DNA of 64,000 bases, taken from NCBI RefSeq assembly GCF_963422355.1, contig NC_085103.1:603682-667681 (forward strand), written 5' to 3'. Source of the DNA: Corticium candelabrum (Eukaryota; Porifera; Homoscleromorpha; Homosclerophorida; Plakinidae). The notes beneath the pieces were generated by a model that was given only the letters and a program-made list of their open reading frames with translations, did not search any database and had not been told where the DNA came from. The translations under genes and the position numbers were made by a program. Positions 1-18,234 of this stretch are shown here, one piece after another. How positions within the stretch are numbered: position 1 is the first letter of the stretch; each line of letters starts with the position of its first letter.

Positions 1-948
1 ACGTCAAATAAAATTTCGCGAAAAGCCAGCATTCTGCCCAAGTTTCTAACAAGTATACAATGGATGGACAAGTACAATGAATATACAAGTACAATGGATG
101 TACAAGTACAATGAATGTACAAAAGCATGTGAAAATGTAGCGGCAAATATTCCGAAAGATACACGAGACTGCAGCTAACTGCAAAGTAAGTACAGTTTTC
201 GTCAGTACAGTACGTACTGTCAGATCCCAGGATCCATTTAGAAAAAGAACGTCAGCAATCCTTTCTCCTTAGACAATGGCGTAAGGCAATGAGGCAGTTG
301 CTTCCCTAACAAAAATAGGCGTGGTCTTGTCACGTGTCCGCATAACTAAAATGGGAGATAAGTTAAGTAGGTTTTTTAGAAATTCATGTTGAAACTGAGA
401 CGCCAAAAACTAGAAATAATTATGATAGTTGTTATGGCTACATGGATTCCAGCGTTTCACTCGAAATGATGCTAAAAATATTTGGGATGTGCTGACAGAG
501 TTGACGGAGAACATACAGGCACTTAGTGTCTGTTGTTGACGCTTTAATTTGTGGCTGTAGCAAAAGATTACTTTAACAGAGTGTACTATTTTATAGTGAC
601 GGTAAGCTATGCTGAGGAGTTTTGGTAACGGGGGTGGGAATCACATATCACATCACCGGTGATATGGTAGCCTCTAGACGTGTACCAAAACACCGTGACA
701 CCTGTGCCGTTAGGCATTTTTCAGTTTTTAATAAAGACATGCACGCATGCCATCGTTTCATAACAACGCCACTGCCGGTATCAACCGTTTGTTGTTATTG
801 CATTTGCCAACAATTTACCTTGCATAATTAAAACGGAGCCATAGTTTCATCGCAATTGTTCTAGTATGCAACGGAGACTATATTATGCATAACCATACCG
901 TAAGTGCATGTGAAAAAAGACTACGTAAAATGTATGCATTACTTGTTC
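1..948. other. intergenic, 3' flank of the receptor gene
   Basis: No convincing coding exon on either strand. The only structure I see is a short 17-bp tandem repeat near the left end. The stretch lies beyond the stop codon of the minus-strand receptor gene, so it probably includes its 3' untranslated region. Confidence 0.5.
57..124. repeat. 17-bp minisatellite, about 4 copies
   Basis: Four imperfect copies of a 17-bp unit of the form acaatgNatNNacaagt stand head to tail, with one or two changes between copies. No coding role is visible. Confidence 0.7.
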
Positions 949-7376
<6,428 letters not shown>

Positions 7377-9019
7377 CGCAACCTGCCAAAGAGAACAATG
7401 GGGCAACGCCTACAACATAGCAATGGGATTCCCCTCGCTAATTCAGGGACCTGTAGTGACGGACATCGACGTCAACGACCCAATAGGAAGTATTGTCGAC
7501 GTCCGGTATGCAAGGGCGGTGGAGCTGATCAGGCGATGGCTGGAGCTAGGGCATCATACACGGAGCTCTAGAGTCTGTAATTACGTAAACGGTAGGGATC
7601 AGGACTCGAGGACAGTTTTCCACCGCCCTCGTACGGTTGACAGTTGACAACGACAACAAACGGGTCCCAACAAAGTACATGGGTGCAATTTTGTGTCACA
7701 GCACAAAATATACACCGTATATTTCATCCCCAGTTAATTAAAATATTCTATAATATTTCGGTTAATTAATTAAATACCGTAAAATATTTTATCCACCGGA
7801 TGATCTAGGCTAGTGTAGTGTATCCCACAGGTTTAACTGTTTAAATCTTACTCTGAGCTCCCTGATTTGATGTTATATGAATAAGCGTAGAAAGCGCTTG
7901 ATTACAAATCAAGCATGCGGATCTAGCAACGCCAGATATTGATGGTAACATGCTAGCAACCCTGTTTTTATTCCAGGGGATGAGTGATCTCAGTATTTGT
8001 CAATCTTAAGATTCAGGTAAAGATAAATCTTAAATTTTCGAATAGTACTATACTAGAGAGTTTCTGCAAGGTGGTATATTGAAGCTGTGTATATACATGC
8101 GTATCTAAAGACTCACCACCGCGCGGACCATCAAAGTAGTTGTCTACACATACACGTACGACCAAATCATTTCCCGCGTATGACAATCTGTAGTTTCATC
8201 AACCAATATAAATTTTAACTATGTATAGTCATACTCTGCTACACTTGAATTGCGCGTGTCAGTGAAATTAATCATGTATGCTGTTGTAAAAACATCCATC
8301 CATTTAAAACGTGTGCTCCAACGTTGGCGCTTATATCTTTGGTGAGTCGAAAGTTATAGGAATATATAGTCAAGGTCTCCCCTCAGTGGCGTAGCTACGT
8401 CATGGCCTCCCCTATATTAAAAAACTACTAGGTGTGACCTCCAAATTATAGACAAGCTAGGTCTCATAAACCTAGTAGCTGGCTTCCCTGATCTTGGAGT
8501 TCCAGCGACGCCCTTGCCCCCTACATATACTTTTCACACCGTGTTATTTCACTGTAGAGAAATAGTTTGAAAATGTTTTTCAACTTGACTCAACGATGTG
8601 TTATTGCCCGTTCTTATTAAATTGATGAATCACAGATAAGATGTCAAAGTCATTTTGTGAGCTACCGGCTACCCTAGAAGTTTGCCTAGAATAAACAATC
8701 ACAGATCCGCAACTAATCTAAGCATTTAATGCCGCGTACAAATATACAGTCTATATGACCATTCACATTAATTAACGCTTCCTGAGCTCTAATAGTGCAA
8801 AAGAATCAACAGAGACAGTTACCAAAACTGACTACTATAAAGCCGCTCTGTAGTATATACAGTACTATGCGTACCCGTAGAAGTGCGTACAGTAACGTAT
8901 CAATGGCACGTGCTATGATAATTTAATTCAACTTTGAATCGAGTATTATGCATGGATGTCACCCACCTATATATGACGACACTGCGCTGCAGGTCCGCAG
9001 ACAATCGGACAAAAACAGA
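7377..9019. other. intergenic between divergent genes
   Basis: Region between the 5' end of the minus-strand receptor and the plus-strand four-helix gene. It probably holds both promoters. No further exon or repeat family is recognised; an AT-rich patch lies near 7730-7800. Confidence 0.45.
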
Positions 9020-9891
9020 ATGGTAAACTATCTTCTCATCCAAAGAGTTCTCGCTCTGGTACGAGGTCTGACCCTGGTGAGTACAGTATCAAGATGACTA
9101 GAAGCTGCATAATATAGTTCTAACAACTGAGAAAGAGACAACACTTCCAATTCTTTTTTTGCCTTATAGTCCATTCTTTTCTCTATTATTAGGTTTTCTC
9201 AGTGCTCGATCTTGCAATACTCCTCAGCAGAGTCTGGCTCACAGAGATAGTAAACAACGTTAGAACGGATGTATGTGCATTGGGACGAGAAACTCTGGTG
9301 TCCAACAACACGGGAGACATCCACGCCTGTCGCCTTGTGACTGCTGCATCGTCAATATCTATAGCCATGGTCGCCATATATTTCACTATAGAGTCATGCC
9401 GATGTGGTGAAAACGTAGCTAATCTCCGCTTAGCGGACGTTGCAGGTGGCACTATTTGTTTCCTGCTATGGATATGCACACTCATCTACACAGTAACGCA
9501 GTGGATCACAGGATTGAAGAACTCTCGACTCGATGGCATTCAGAATGATGAAAAAAATGGCACTGCATTACTCGTTGTAGTCATTTGCCTCTGTCTTTTG
9601 ACTTGGGTAAGTCGCCTTTGACTAATTGTTTAGCATCAGTCAGTGTCTATGGACTTCAATCATGCCTTTCAGGGAGGTCTTGTATTATTGGCATATGTGC
9701 ATATGCAACAGCATCAACCAGTGTCTGCAACATCAAATAGCAGTTCTGGAACAATGTTGCTCAATTCTTCTAGCAACAGAGCAGCTTCACTAGAAGACAA
9801 TCACGGTATTCAGTTTGCTGCAACACAAGGAGGAACACATAACCATACCAACACCACTAATATTCAACAGGCAGTTTCAACTGTTTTCTAA
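9020..9891 (+). CDS. four-helix membrane protein (MARVEL/tetraspan-like, unidentified)
   Basis: Three exons in clean phase 0: 9020-9076, 9193-9606 and 9673-9891, with donors gtgagt and gtaagt and acceptors ttattag and ctttcag. The product is about 229 residues. Four hydrophobic segments lie near residues 12-33, 80-97, 117-140 and 158-180, with a Cys-containing loop between helices 1 and 2 (CALGRETLVSNN) and a hydrophilic Ser/Asn/Thr/His-rich tail of about 50 residues. This topology is typical of MARVEL-type and other tetraspan proteins, but I see no diagnostic motif. It starts downstream of, and divergent from, the receptor gene. Confidence 0.7.
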
Positions 9892-10141
9892 TTCATGCAC
9901 ATCTATTTGCCAAAAGTCTGTTTATTCTGCAGCTTTCATAAGCTTTCAACAGATAACTGTATAATAAGACTGTACAATTCTAAATGTGTCACTTACTCCA
10001 TACTGTTAAACAAATAGACTATATATATATATATAGTACCACCTACAAATACGTAAGAATTAATCAGTAGGTTAGCACCTTTCAATTGAACAGATCTAGA
10101 ATTTCAGTTTCATTAATTAATTAATTAGAAAATAAGTGTTG

Positions 10142-10363
10142 TTATTCTAAGCTGACTCGATCAACAGCTACACTGAAGTGGTTGTAACAGAGAATCAGAC
10201 TGAGTAGAACCCTGGACAGTCGTCTTCTGTACGACCCCATTGCAAACACCAAAAGAATTGCAGTGATTAAAATGTTGATGTCAACTGAGACAACAAATAG
10301 CAAAAACCAATCACTCTGACTGTTATATTCTGTTGACAGACATGTCATTGCTGATGAGGACAC
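10142..10363 (-). CDS. possible terminal exon of a membrane protein
   Basis: An open stretch ends at a stop at 10142 and encodes two hydrophobic segments separated by a basic turn (GSYRRRLSRVLLS). An in-frame stop lies just before the first Met, so it would have to be spliced from upstream; an acceptor-like ctgtcaacag lies inside, near 10340. No upstream exon or family was recognised. Confidence 0.25.
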   Translation of the reverse strand: MSSSAMTCLSTEYNSQSDWFLLFVVSVDINILITAILLVFAMGSYRRRLSRVLLSLILCYNHFSVAVDRVSLE

Positions 10364-10629
10364 TCAATCCACATGACAGGTGTTTGGTGAGCATTCTCAT
10401 CTTCAGCTACAGGACGTACTGTTCATAACGAGGAAAAAGACTCCTGTCTGAGTGTCACTGTACTACTGTATGCTGACATGAACACGACCCATTGCACTCC
10501 CTTAAAACTTCCTTTATATCTTAACACGTTCCCACTATATCATAGATTAGTCTATTGTGTCCTACCTGCAGTGCTAGCTAGGCAACAATGTTGTTTGCAA
10601 CAATGACCAGCTAGTCTATAAATTTTCAA

Positions 10630-10630
<1 letters not shown>

Positions 10631-10693
<63 letters not shown>
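10631..10693. repeat. (TA)n microsatellite
   Basis: Pure TA dinucleotide tract of about 62 bp in intergenic DNA. Confidence 0.97.
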
Positions 10694-10698
<5 letters not shown>

Positions 10699-11220
10699 TG
10701 GTGAAGACATCAATGTCACGTCTGCGAGTTAGAGTGCTCAGATCGATCCTCATCATCTAGACTAATAAAGAAGCCAAGAAAAGTAAAAGAAATTACAAGT
10801 AGCTTCTATGATTTACATGCAGTCGAGATGCCTATCAGTCAACAACAAAAACTGAGCGATGTTGGGGTGCATGACGATCGAGATCAACAAAAACTCAATC
10901 ATTCAATAACGTTTTATGCGCAAGCGCTAGAATTCTCAATTAGCGATTGCACTATCTGCAGGGCCCAGCCAGTGCGGCCATAGCCGGACCACTTGACCAT
11001 GTTCTTTTGAAAGTGTAGTTTGGCCAGTGGTAGTCTAGCAAATTAATTAAATATGTAATATATCTTCTGTAAATTTTAATTAATGGTGATATGTGACCAA
11101 GGGAATTGTAGTGACCTGACCTGTACTTTGACGAAACGTCAGGCTAACACGGGAAATAACAACAGTAGAAGCAAAACAGCAATCGACAGTTTTCAACAGA
11201 AGAGCAGACATGCTATCTAG

Positions 11221-11245
11221 TAGTCTTGCGTAGCCAAACCCCTAC
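11221..11245. repeat. solo terminal fragment of the tagtctcgcgtagcc repeat family
   Basis: Matches the terminus of the foldback element at 45033-46003 (tagtcttgcgtagccaaacc) and then diverges. Probably a relic of an insertion. Confidence 0.5.
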
Positions 11246-11286
11246 TGTAGCTCCCTTTTTGCTTTATAGCGTACAGTAGAGACGAC

Positions 11287-11990
11287 ATGCACATGTTTCA
11301 TTTCCAACTGTTGTACCTCCTAATACTCTGGCTGTCATGTGTGACAGCAAATTATAAAATATGTACATTTGTCAATGTACAGTGCAGCAGTCAGACAACC
11401 GTCTTTAATCCATCTTTGGCATATTTCAATCAAAGGTATACATTAGAGGAAAAAGCACATGCAGCTATAGATCGAGGAATGAACTGATCCTATCACGAGG
11501 TCAGGCAGTTTACTTTCAAGTTGCTAGATCCTGTTAACGTTCACTCTGTTGATTTTGTAGAGGTAAGGGAACAGAAGCAGAATGTGGTTCACTGCTCGAC
11601 ACTATAGCTGTCATGTCCCTTTCTTGGAGAGATGTTGGACAGAGACAGCTCCAGAGACCGAGTACCAAACTGAATATCTCAGTATGCAGTAAACATTTAG
11701 AGAACACATAGAACTAAAACAAGTTGCTGTTTACTCTGAGGAGGTAATCAAAGAAGCAAGAGCTATGGGAGAAGCAGATACTGCTGCACAACAAGTAAAT
11801 GACAAGTGAGTGCTAGAAAGCGTTGGTGCATGACCTGTTCAATTTTGGTTTTCGAAAATCATACAGTGCTAGTGTCATTAAGTGCAGTTGTTACGGCTGT
11901 TATTGCTACATGGTATTCATTTGGAGTAACATTAGGGTTTAGTCATGATCACATTGAGGCCTTGTTATGACAAAGTAACTCCTGCTGATA
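11287..11990 (+). CDS. candidate multi-exon type I membrane protein, unidentified
   Basis: ATG at 11287 opens a good signal peptide (hydrophobic core LLYLLILWLSCVTA) ending near a possible donor (caaag|gtatac, about 11434). Plausible later pieces are LLDPVNVHSVDFVE before gtaagg near 11561, a charged helical piece (EEVIKEARAMGEADTAAQQV) before gtgagt near 11806, and a piece with a membrane helix (SLSAVVTAVIATWYSFGV) after a cag acceptor near 11866, ending at a stop near 11969. The joins are not all phase-checked, and I do not recognise the family. A pseudogene is possible. Confidence 0.35.
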
Positions 11991-12392
11991 AATTGTGAGC
12001 ACTTGTTCAAAGACTACACAAGTTGGCCCTGTGCAGTTTGATGATCTGTTTTTTGGAAGCATGTTGACATTTGCCCAAATCCTATTGATGGTGTGGTTAA
12101 GGAAAACCCTAGAAATCTTAAAAAAGTTTTATTGACATTCATTTGATGTGGTTAAGGGAAACCTTCGACATTTTATCAAAGGTTTTATTGAAAAATAGAG
12201 CATTGTGTCAAGTGTCTGACAAGTTTGACTAGCAGATGGTTCCAAACAATCTTGTAATTATGGTAGGTCTAATTTGTGAAAATTTCAGTTTGTATAATAT
12301 AATTGTATAGCAAGTAACCTAAAGGTACGAATACAGTAATATTTAAAGGGCACAAAGCATTTGTGATATGTCAAACAATTGCAAACATTATA

Positions 12393-13044
12393 CCCCGTTT
12401 ACACGAGCACGCATAGCGAGCCGATCCGATCAGCACCAGCCCAGTATTCCAGCCCAGTATTCCAGCCTGCGTTTACACGACACACTCCGTAGAAAAAAGC
12501 CAATGCGTGTCACTAACGTGCGTTAGCTACTTGAGATTGACATAGCTCGCGTTAGCTCACATTTGAAGCCAAGCAGTTCGTTTTTTCACTATGGCTTTAC
12601 AACATTTATATCGAGAATGCATAGGACATGTACGAGACATCTTAGGTCTATCGCCAGGCAACTGTTGCACGCATGCAGCCACAGAGTTCAAAGCTAAACT
12701 TCTTGCTCATCTTGGTTGCTCCATAATTGGATACGACAGAGAGTCTCCGTCTCATTCCACGCTATTTGTACCATTTTGCCCGGAAGTATGACGTGGCGGA
12801 AAGAGGTATGGCTACGCGAGACTACCAAATGAGCATGCACGGCTCGTTTTCCAGTACGCGATGCGTTTACACGATGTACTTGACCTGAGCCGGCCCAAGC
12901 CGGCGCGTGCTGGCCTGGCTAGAAATACCGAGCCAATCTGGCACTGCTTGGAATGGCTCGGCACAGCTCAGCCCCCGTTTACATGTACCATAGAAACCGA
13001 GCCAGCACGGGCTGGTCTGCTTACAAGTGCTCGTGTAAACAGGG
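12393..13044. mobile_element. non-autonomous DNA transposon with TA duplication
   Basis: Ends are inverted repeats of about 20 bp (ccccgtttacacgagcac at the left; the right end is its complement with one mismatch), flanked by TA on both sides. Sub-terminal copies of gtttacacga and many gagccggc-like words occur inside. An open stretch at 12591-12791 (66 codons) may be a relic of a protein. Near 12775-12825 it contains a piece of the unrelated tagtctcgcgtagcc family, so it looks composite. Confidence 0.75.
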
Positions 13045-13115
13045 TAGTAGTCACATTGTTTATCAAGAACAGATCATGAAACCAGTGCAGAGATGTAGCT
13101 AGTCATATTTACATA

Positions 13116-13263
13116 GCCTCGGCACTAGGCTTCTCTTTGCTTTTGATGGTCCTCCTGCTCAAGGATTTGCTTTTGAAGGGAACATCACATGATACAGTCC
13201 CGTTGCTATCATTGCACAAAAGGACCACCGAAAGCAAAGGGAGGCCTGGTGTCGAGCCTACTA
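13116..13263. mobile_element. small palindromic MITE
   Basis: About 150 bp whose two halves are imperfect inverted copies: the left end, with tagcctcggcactaggc then ctctttgctttt, is mirrored by aaagcaaaggga then a matching cgagcctacta end. No coding content. Confidence 0.65.
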
Positions 13264-14388
13264 TTTACAGGTTGCCCAGAAACCTGAACTCCTAGTAGAT
13301 AGATCATCACATTGAAGTACATCAAACAGACTAAACAATGTGTGTACAGAGACAAACACACACTAATACATAAACAGGTAAACAAACAAGAAACACAAGT
13401 ATCAAACTACATACACATAAACACACGCGCAAATCACACACAGACAGCAGTTAGTTTGTTTCTGCAGCATGAACCAAAGCTACTTATTCTAAAACTCTGT
13501 GACCAAGTTATGAAATTGGAAGTAGTTCCTGAAGTACAGGACAGATGGTATCTACAGTATCTACAAATACTACAGTATCTAAGATTGTGTGCCGAACCTA
13601 GATTTGTAGAATGATACACATATCTAGATCCGCAGTTGAGAATTTAGCTTTCAGCTAGTGAGCGAATGTAATTCTCCAGCTCCTCTTCTAATACCATAAA
13701 GAGAAGCATAGATTTAGCATTTAGTGCTATTGTCATTCCTTTGTGCTCCTACTTGTACTTAGTAGCTGCAGCAGGATCCCCTGGAGGACCACCCTCAGGT
13801 TTAAGGGATTTTCTAGGTAAACATATCCTTTCTTCTTCTTCACTGTAGCAGGCAACGTTCAAAGTTACCAGAAATCACGTGACTAAATGCAACCACCACA
13901 TTTTTGAAAAGTTTCTCATTTCTATAAAGATATTACTTATTTAAAGTGTTTACTCTGAAGATTCAAAGTGGAGTTGTAGACATGGCTACAGCATATCAAT
14001 AGTGCAAGTTTCATTGACATGATAACACACCCACATCTTGTAATCAGTTTCAACTCTTACAGAAACTCCATGACCTACATGTATAGGATACACAGCAAGT
14101 CTAAACCCAAGAAGACTAAATGCGCATAAAATAAACAACTACAGTAAAATAGTAAAAAAGAAGAAAATCAACCAAAAGACAATACAATGAGCACCTTATT
14201 AGCTGCAACCTGGTATAAATGCCTAGAAAGAGATTGGATACTCAAGCAGAATGACACCTATGAAATCAAATGTGTACAAGCTAATTCAGCTCAATTCTGT
14301 TGGAAATTTAAACAGCTGAATCTGTTAGTATTGTAAGTTATGTACAAAAACTGTGGATGGAATGGAAAGCAAGTTTGTTGCTTGAACA
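13264..14388. other. intergenic, no recognised gene
   Basis: Open stretches here are short, lack splice context and resemble no family I know. AT-rich intergenic DNA. Confidence 0.4.
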
Positions 14389-14608
14389 GAATGCCAGATG
14401 TAAAAAGATAAGAGATAAAGAAAGAAGAGCAAAAGGAGAGAAAAACAGTTACAGAAAGAGAGTCAGAGATGAAAGAACAGATTACGACTTTCTCTCCAAG
14501 TCTTTCATCTCTCCCTCTCTCTTCTTTGTAAATTGTTACTCCATTCTTGTCTCTTCCTCTCTTCCTCTTCTTTCCTTTTCTCTCATCTCCTTTTTCAATC
14601 TGGCATTC
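14389..14608. repeat. purine/pyrimidine hairpin, about 105-bp arms
   Basis: The left arm is strongly GA-rich and the right arm is its imperfect inverted copy, strongly CT-rich. Both ends read gaatgccaga or its complement. It could be a decayed foldback element. Confidence 0.6.
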
Positions 14609-14965
14609 AGTCTTGAGACTGACAACTATTACCAATTCAACCGCTAAACCCAGCTTGTTGTAAAGTGGATCAATAAATATACTCTACCTAAGGGCGTTTT
14701 GCCAAACACAATTGTGAACAAGTGATAGCAATATATCAACATCGACGTAAAAGACAAACTGACGAACATATGTGAACAAATCTAGTCAATTATTAAATTT
14801 TGAAGTCATTCTCTTGGCCTCAACTGTATAACAATACTTAATTAAAATAATACACGAATAGAATCTAATCTACGCAGTCAATACGTTGGTATGATCTAAT
14901 GTATTGCAACTGGTATTGTCACCCAACCTCTATCAGATTAGCATTACCATATGAAGATACTATTG

Positions 14966-15446
14966 CTAACTTCCAAAAAGAATGCCTCCTGCTGTATACT
15001 CCATCCTCTGTAACAGTGTGGCAGACAACACGTTACACTTGTGTTTGTGTAATTAACAACTATGCATGCAAGTACCTTGCGAATATCTAAAAAATCAACC
15101 CAGTCCGACTTGTACAGAGGTAGCAGACCCATAGAATGACACTTGTATGCAGCAAGACAAATCAAGGCAATGTTTGCCACAACAAACACCAGTTTCTGAA
15201 TGAAAGCTTGGTTGCCTTCAAACTGCTTTGAAACTGAACAAATAAACCAACTGTAATACAACAAGTCTAGAGTTGTCTCAATAAGTATTGACCTTGACCA
15301 AAGTTCAACAAAGTTTTGATAGGATTGAAAGCCATCATTCCGATAAACATAATAGGAATGATTGATAGGCTGTTTCCCACCATGTACATAATAAACAAGT
15401 TCATTGGCAGTTGTTTGAGAGGACCAATAGCAACATCCCATGATTT
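14966..15446 (-). CDS. EMC4: ER membrane protein complex subunit 4 (3' exons)
   Basis: EMC4 is a membrane subunit of the conserved ER complex that inserts and stabilises transmembrane proteins. Three exons are resolved with matching phases: 15446-15293, 15233-15076 and the 42-nt final exon 15007-14966. The first begins [16 protein letters not shown], matching the family's WDIALGPLK region, and runs through two hydrophobic segments. The second has [18 protein letters not shown], the most conserved family motif. The last encodes [13 protein letters not shown] and stop, matching the family's C-terminal ERMEFSGGG type. Donors and acceptors are consistent throughout. The N-terminal exons, which should lie upstream (above 15446), were not found. 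Confidence 0.9.
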
Positions 15447-16349
15447 CTATAAACAAAGATTAACACTATAAGTCCAAACAAATGAAAATTTACATAGTCT
15501 AATTAAGGCAATGTTGCTCTACAATTTACAGGTCAAAGGTGCTGTAATGTTTATTTGTTTTCGAAAATGTGTCTTATCATTGTGTGGCATAGCCAGTAGT
15601 CTGTAATTGGGAACACAGCTTATGTCCATAGTGAGTATGGATGACGTTTACTATTTTGTTGTATATACACCCACCCGCATCTGAATGACTGGCTGCACTG
15701 ATTTCCACCATTATGCCATTATTCATGTAGTGGGCAAGTGCAATACAACCAGAGCACGTGGATCATTTATGTCGCTTCTTCCCTGTCCATTTTTTACAGA
15801 ATGCGTAATTACATGGTATATCGGTGTGGATCCCCAAATCAGACCTTTAATCTGGTATCGCTATATGCTAATGCTGATCAGTTGTGTTCCTTGAATAGCT
15901 GTGCCTGCTGACTTCCAGTGTCATGTGAACATAATTGATAATGGTAATGGCTCGCCCACCTTCGCCATGTTTTCCTAAGTATAGTGAATGTGGTAACAGT
16001 GGTTGCAGTGGGATCTACACAGCAGACTAATGACAGTGGGATCTATGATGTTGAAGTTCTTAGAATCTATGTGGTATTGTCTAAATAATGGTATATGTCA
16101 GCCAATCTTGTTAACAACTCTTCAATCAATGTATATTTTCTGTTTATATTGAAAGAGTCAGTATAAAATGTTTACATGGCAAACATACATACTGATACAT
16201 CAAGTAGGTTAGATATCATTGTTACATTAATTAACAAAAAGGTAGTGCATACTTACACATACATGTACCTACATATGTATAATGAATTAACGACTAACAG
16301 CAGTCACACTATTAATCTTCAAACATAGACATGTGATCTGTTCCCCCAA

Positions 16350-16686
16350 TCATGGAATGCTGGCTACGCGCTGACGGCAGTCTTGACACGCTTGTTTTCG
16401 GTGAGCGTACGATTTCAAATTCTTTTCCTGACACATTCTAGAAGGACTGGCAGTGTGGGATACAACAGATGGGACGTATTCTAACGAAAACAGGTCATCC
16501 GGCTTTTTTCCTGACACAAAATGAAGAGGACAGAGCCAACTGTGCTCACTTGGAGACCACTCCTTTCGACTGACTGCCGTAATCCAATGACGCCAGTAAT
16601 CAAACTCAGCAGAAAACTGCTAAAACTCAACGAAGTGCCTTTCCCCATCTGCTATTGCAGTGAACTGCAGAACAATTTTTCACCAT
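16350..16686 (-). pseudogene. THAP zinc-finger fragment, frameshifted
   Basis: The start MVKNCSAVHCNSRWGK supplies the first Cys pair of a THAP DNA-binding domain. After a frameshift and an in-frame stop, the frame resumes with WITAVSRKEWSPSEHSWLC then HFVSGKKPDDL and YVPSV, the second half of a THAP domain with its C-x2-H. THAP domains occur in P-element-type transposases and in host proteins. A TIR-bounded element starts about 70 bp upstream, so this may be transposon debris. Confidence 0.75.
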
Positions 16687-16757
16687 TGCCACTCAATATG
16701 TCGCATACCCAAGGTAAAACCACAGTCACATGACCAATGTCCCAGATGTGAATAAGG

Positions 16758-18234
16758 TCTATAGAGCGTTTTCATTGACATCGCATTTTTCTAATGCACG
16801 TTAGAGTCAACCATTTTGGTGTCCGTGTTATAGTTGCATGGGTGCCGGTATTGGCAAATTTTGACTTCCCTCGCCTCTACTGCACTTCCTGCCAGCAGGA
16901 AACTATCAAAGTACTCCGACAATCTGCTATCTGATGCAAAATCTCGCTATTTAGCTAAGCTGAACTGATTGGAGGGGTAGATCCACTGCAGTTGCAGAGG
17001 CCATTGCTACAGAACACCACGTTCCTCCTGTCAACAGTTCGGACATTGTCTCCTATTTAGTCCTTCAGACGAGCTTCATAACAGCCAAGCAGTACAGTCT
17101 GCAAATGAATATCTTTGGAAGTTTACAATTGACTGGGTAAAAGATGTCCGTGCGCATGCTGTGGGAGCTACAAGTGTTATGGAAACCTTAGTAGCAATTA
17201 TGTGGTAATTTACATTAAAGATTTTTTTGTTAGAGTATATATTTCACTTACAATACCTGTTGGACAATCTTTGTCAGCTCTAAGTGAGAGAATTGTGAAA
17301 GAGAATACAGTCATGTATGACGCAATTTAATGTGAGAGTTCACTAATCTTTGGTACACAGTCAACTGACATGAGATCCAAGTTTTCTTCTTAATTAATGG
17401 TCAGGATTCGTTTGTGTGACAATTCCTGTGCTATATACTTGGGAAATGTAAAGGAAGTGGACATGCTATGATAATGTAACATAAACAGCATACCATTGTG
17501 CTATAGTAGAGTAAGTCCTGCAAGTGTAGAATATTGTAAGACACCCCACAGTCTGAAATTTTACAGGTTCCCCATTCTCAAAGATGCTATAAAACACCTC
17601 ACTTCATGGTTGATTTGTGAAAATTAAGACAGCATATGTTGTGCACATTGCAACTGCATGGCTGGACTTGGAGAAGCTTGCACACAGTAGAAGCACCATT
17701 CCAATTTATTCAGAAGGACAAACCTTACAGACCAGTGAAAGAATTAGGAATGTCATCTGTCAAAAGCCAAAAGAAGAAAATTGACAATGCGATTGCTACA
17801 ACAAACCTCTCTTGTGCGTCTGTAATTGCGCGTCTCTCCGAATGACCTAGATTCTGCATTGGTAACAGTCTGGATCGGTTCATCAAACAGATCAGCTGGT
17901 CTGCCAGAACTAAAGCGCCTAGAAAGATTCGTTTATTTGCCAGCTTGGTTTCTTTTAGGTTTAGGTCATCTCGCGAAATTGTTGCTATTTGGCCGTCTCT
18001 TCTAGCCCTTCTCAACTGTCGCTTCTTGAAGTTCTTCCTCATAAAACGATCGCTATATGGAAGAAAGACATGTCTCTATTGTGCCCTGATCTGCTGGAAC
18101 ATCCAACAACTATACACAATACCAGTAGTACTACAAAAACAGGCAGAAACGGCACCAGTTAGATCTCAGCATCCACAGTGGGACACCAAAATGGCAACTT
18201 CCGGCATTGTGATGTCACGTGAAACGCTCTATAT
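16758..18234. mobile_element. TIR element (tatagagcgtttt ends), decayed
   Basis: The ends match as inverted repeats: tatagagcgttttcattgac at the left, with the right end reading gtcacgtgaaacgctctata. The similarity continues about 60 bp inward, through ccattttggtgtcc and its complement. Target duplications are not clear. An open stretch on the minus strand (17725-18042) is not recognised. Decayed P/THAP-type or other TIR transposon. Confidence 0.6.

Noticed and set aside
17725..18042. Basic 105-codon minus-strand frame inside a TIR element
   Set aside because: The basic N-terminus is suggestive, but I could not match it to any transposase. It is mentioned only as part of the element.
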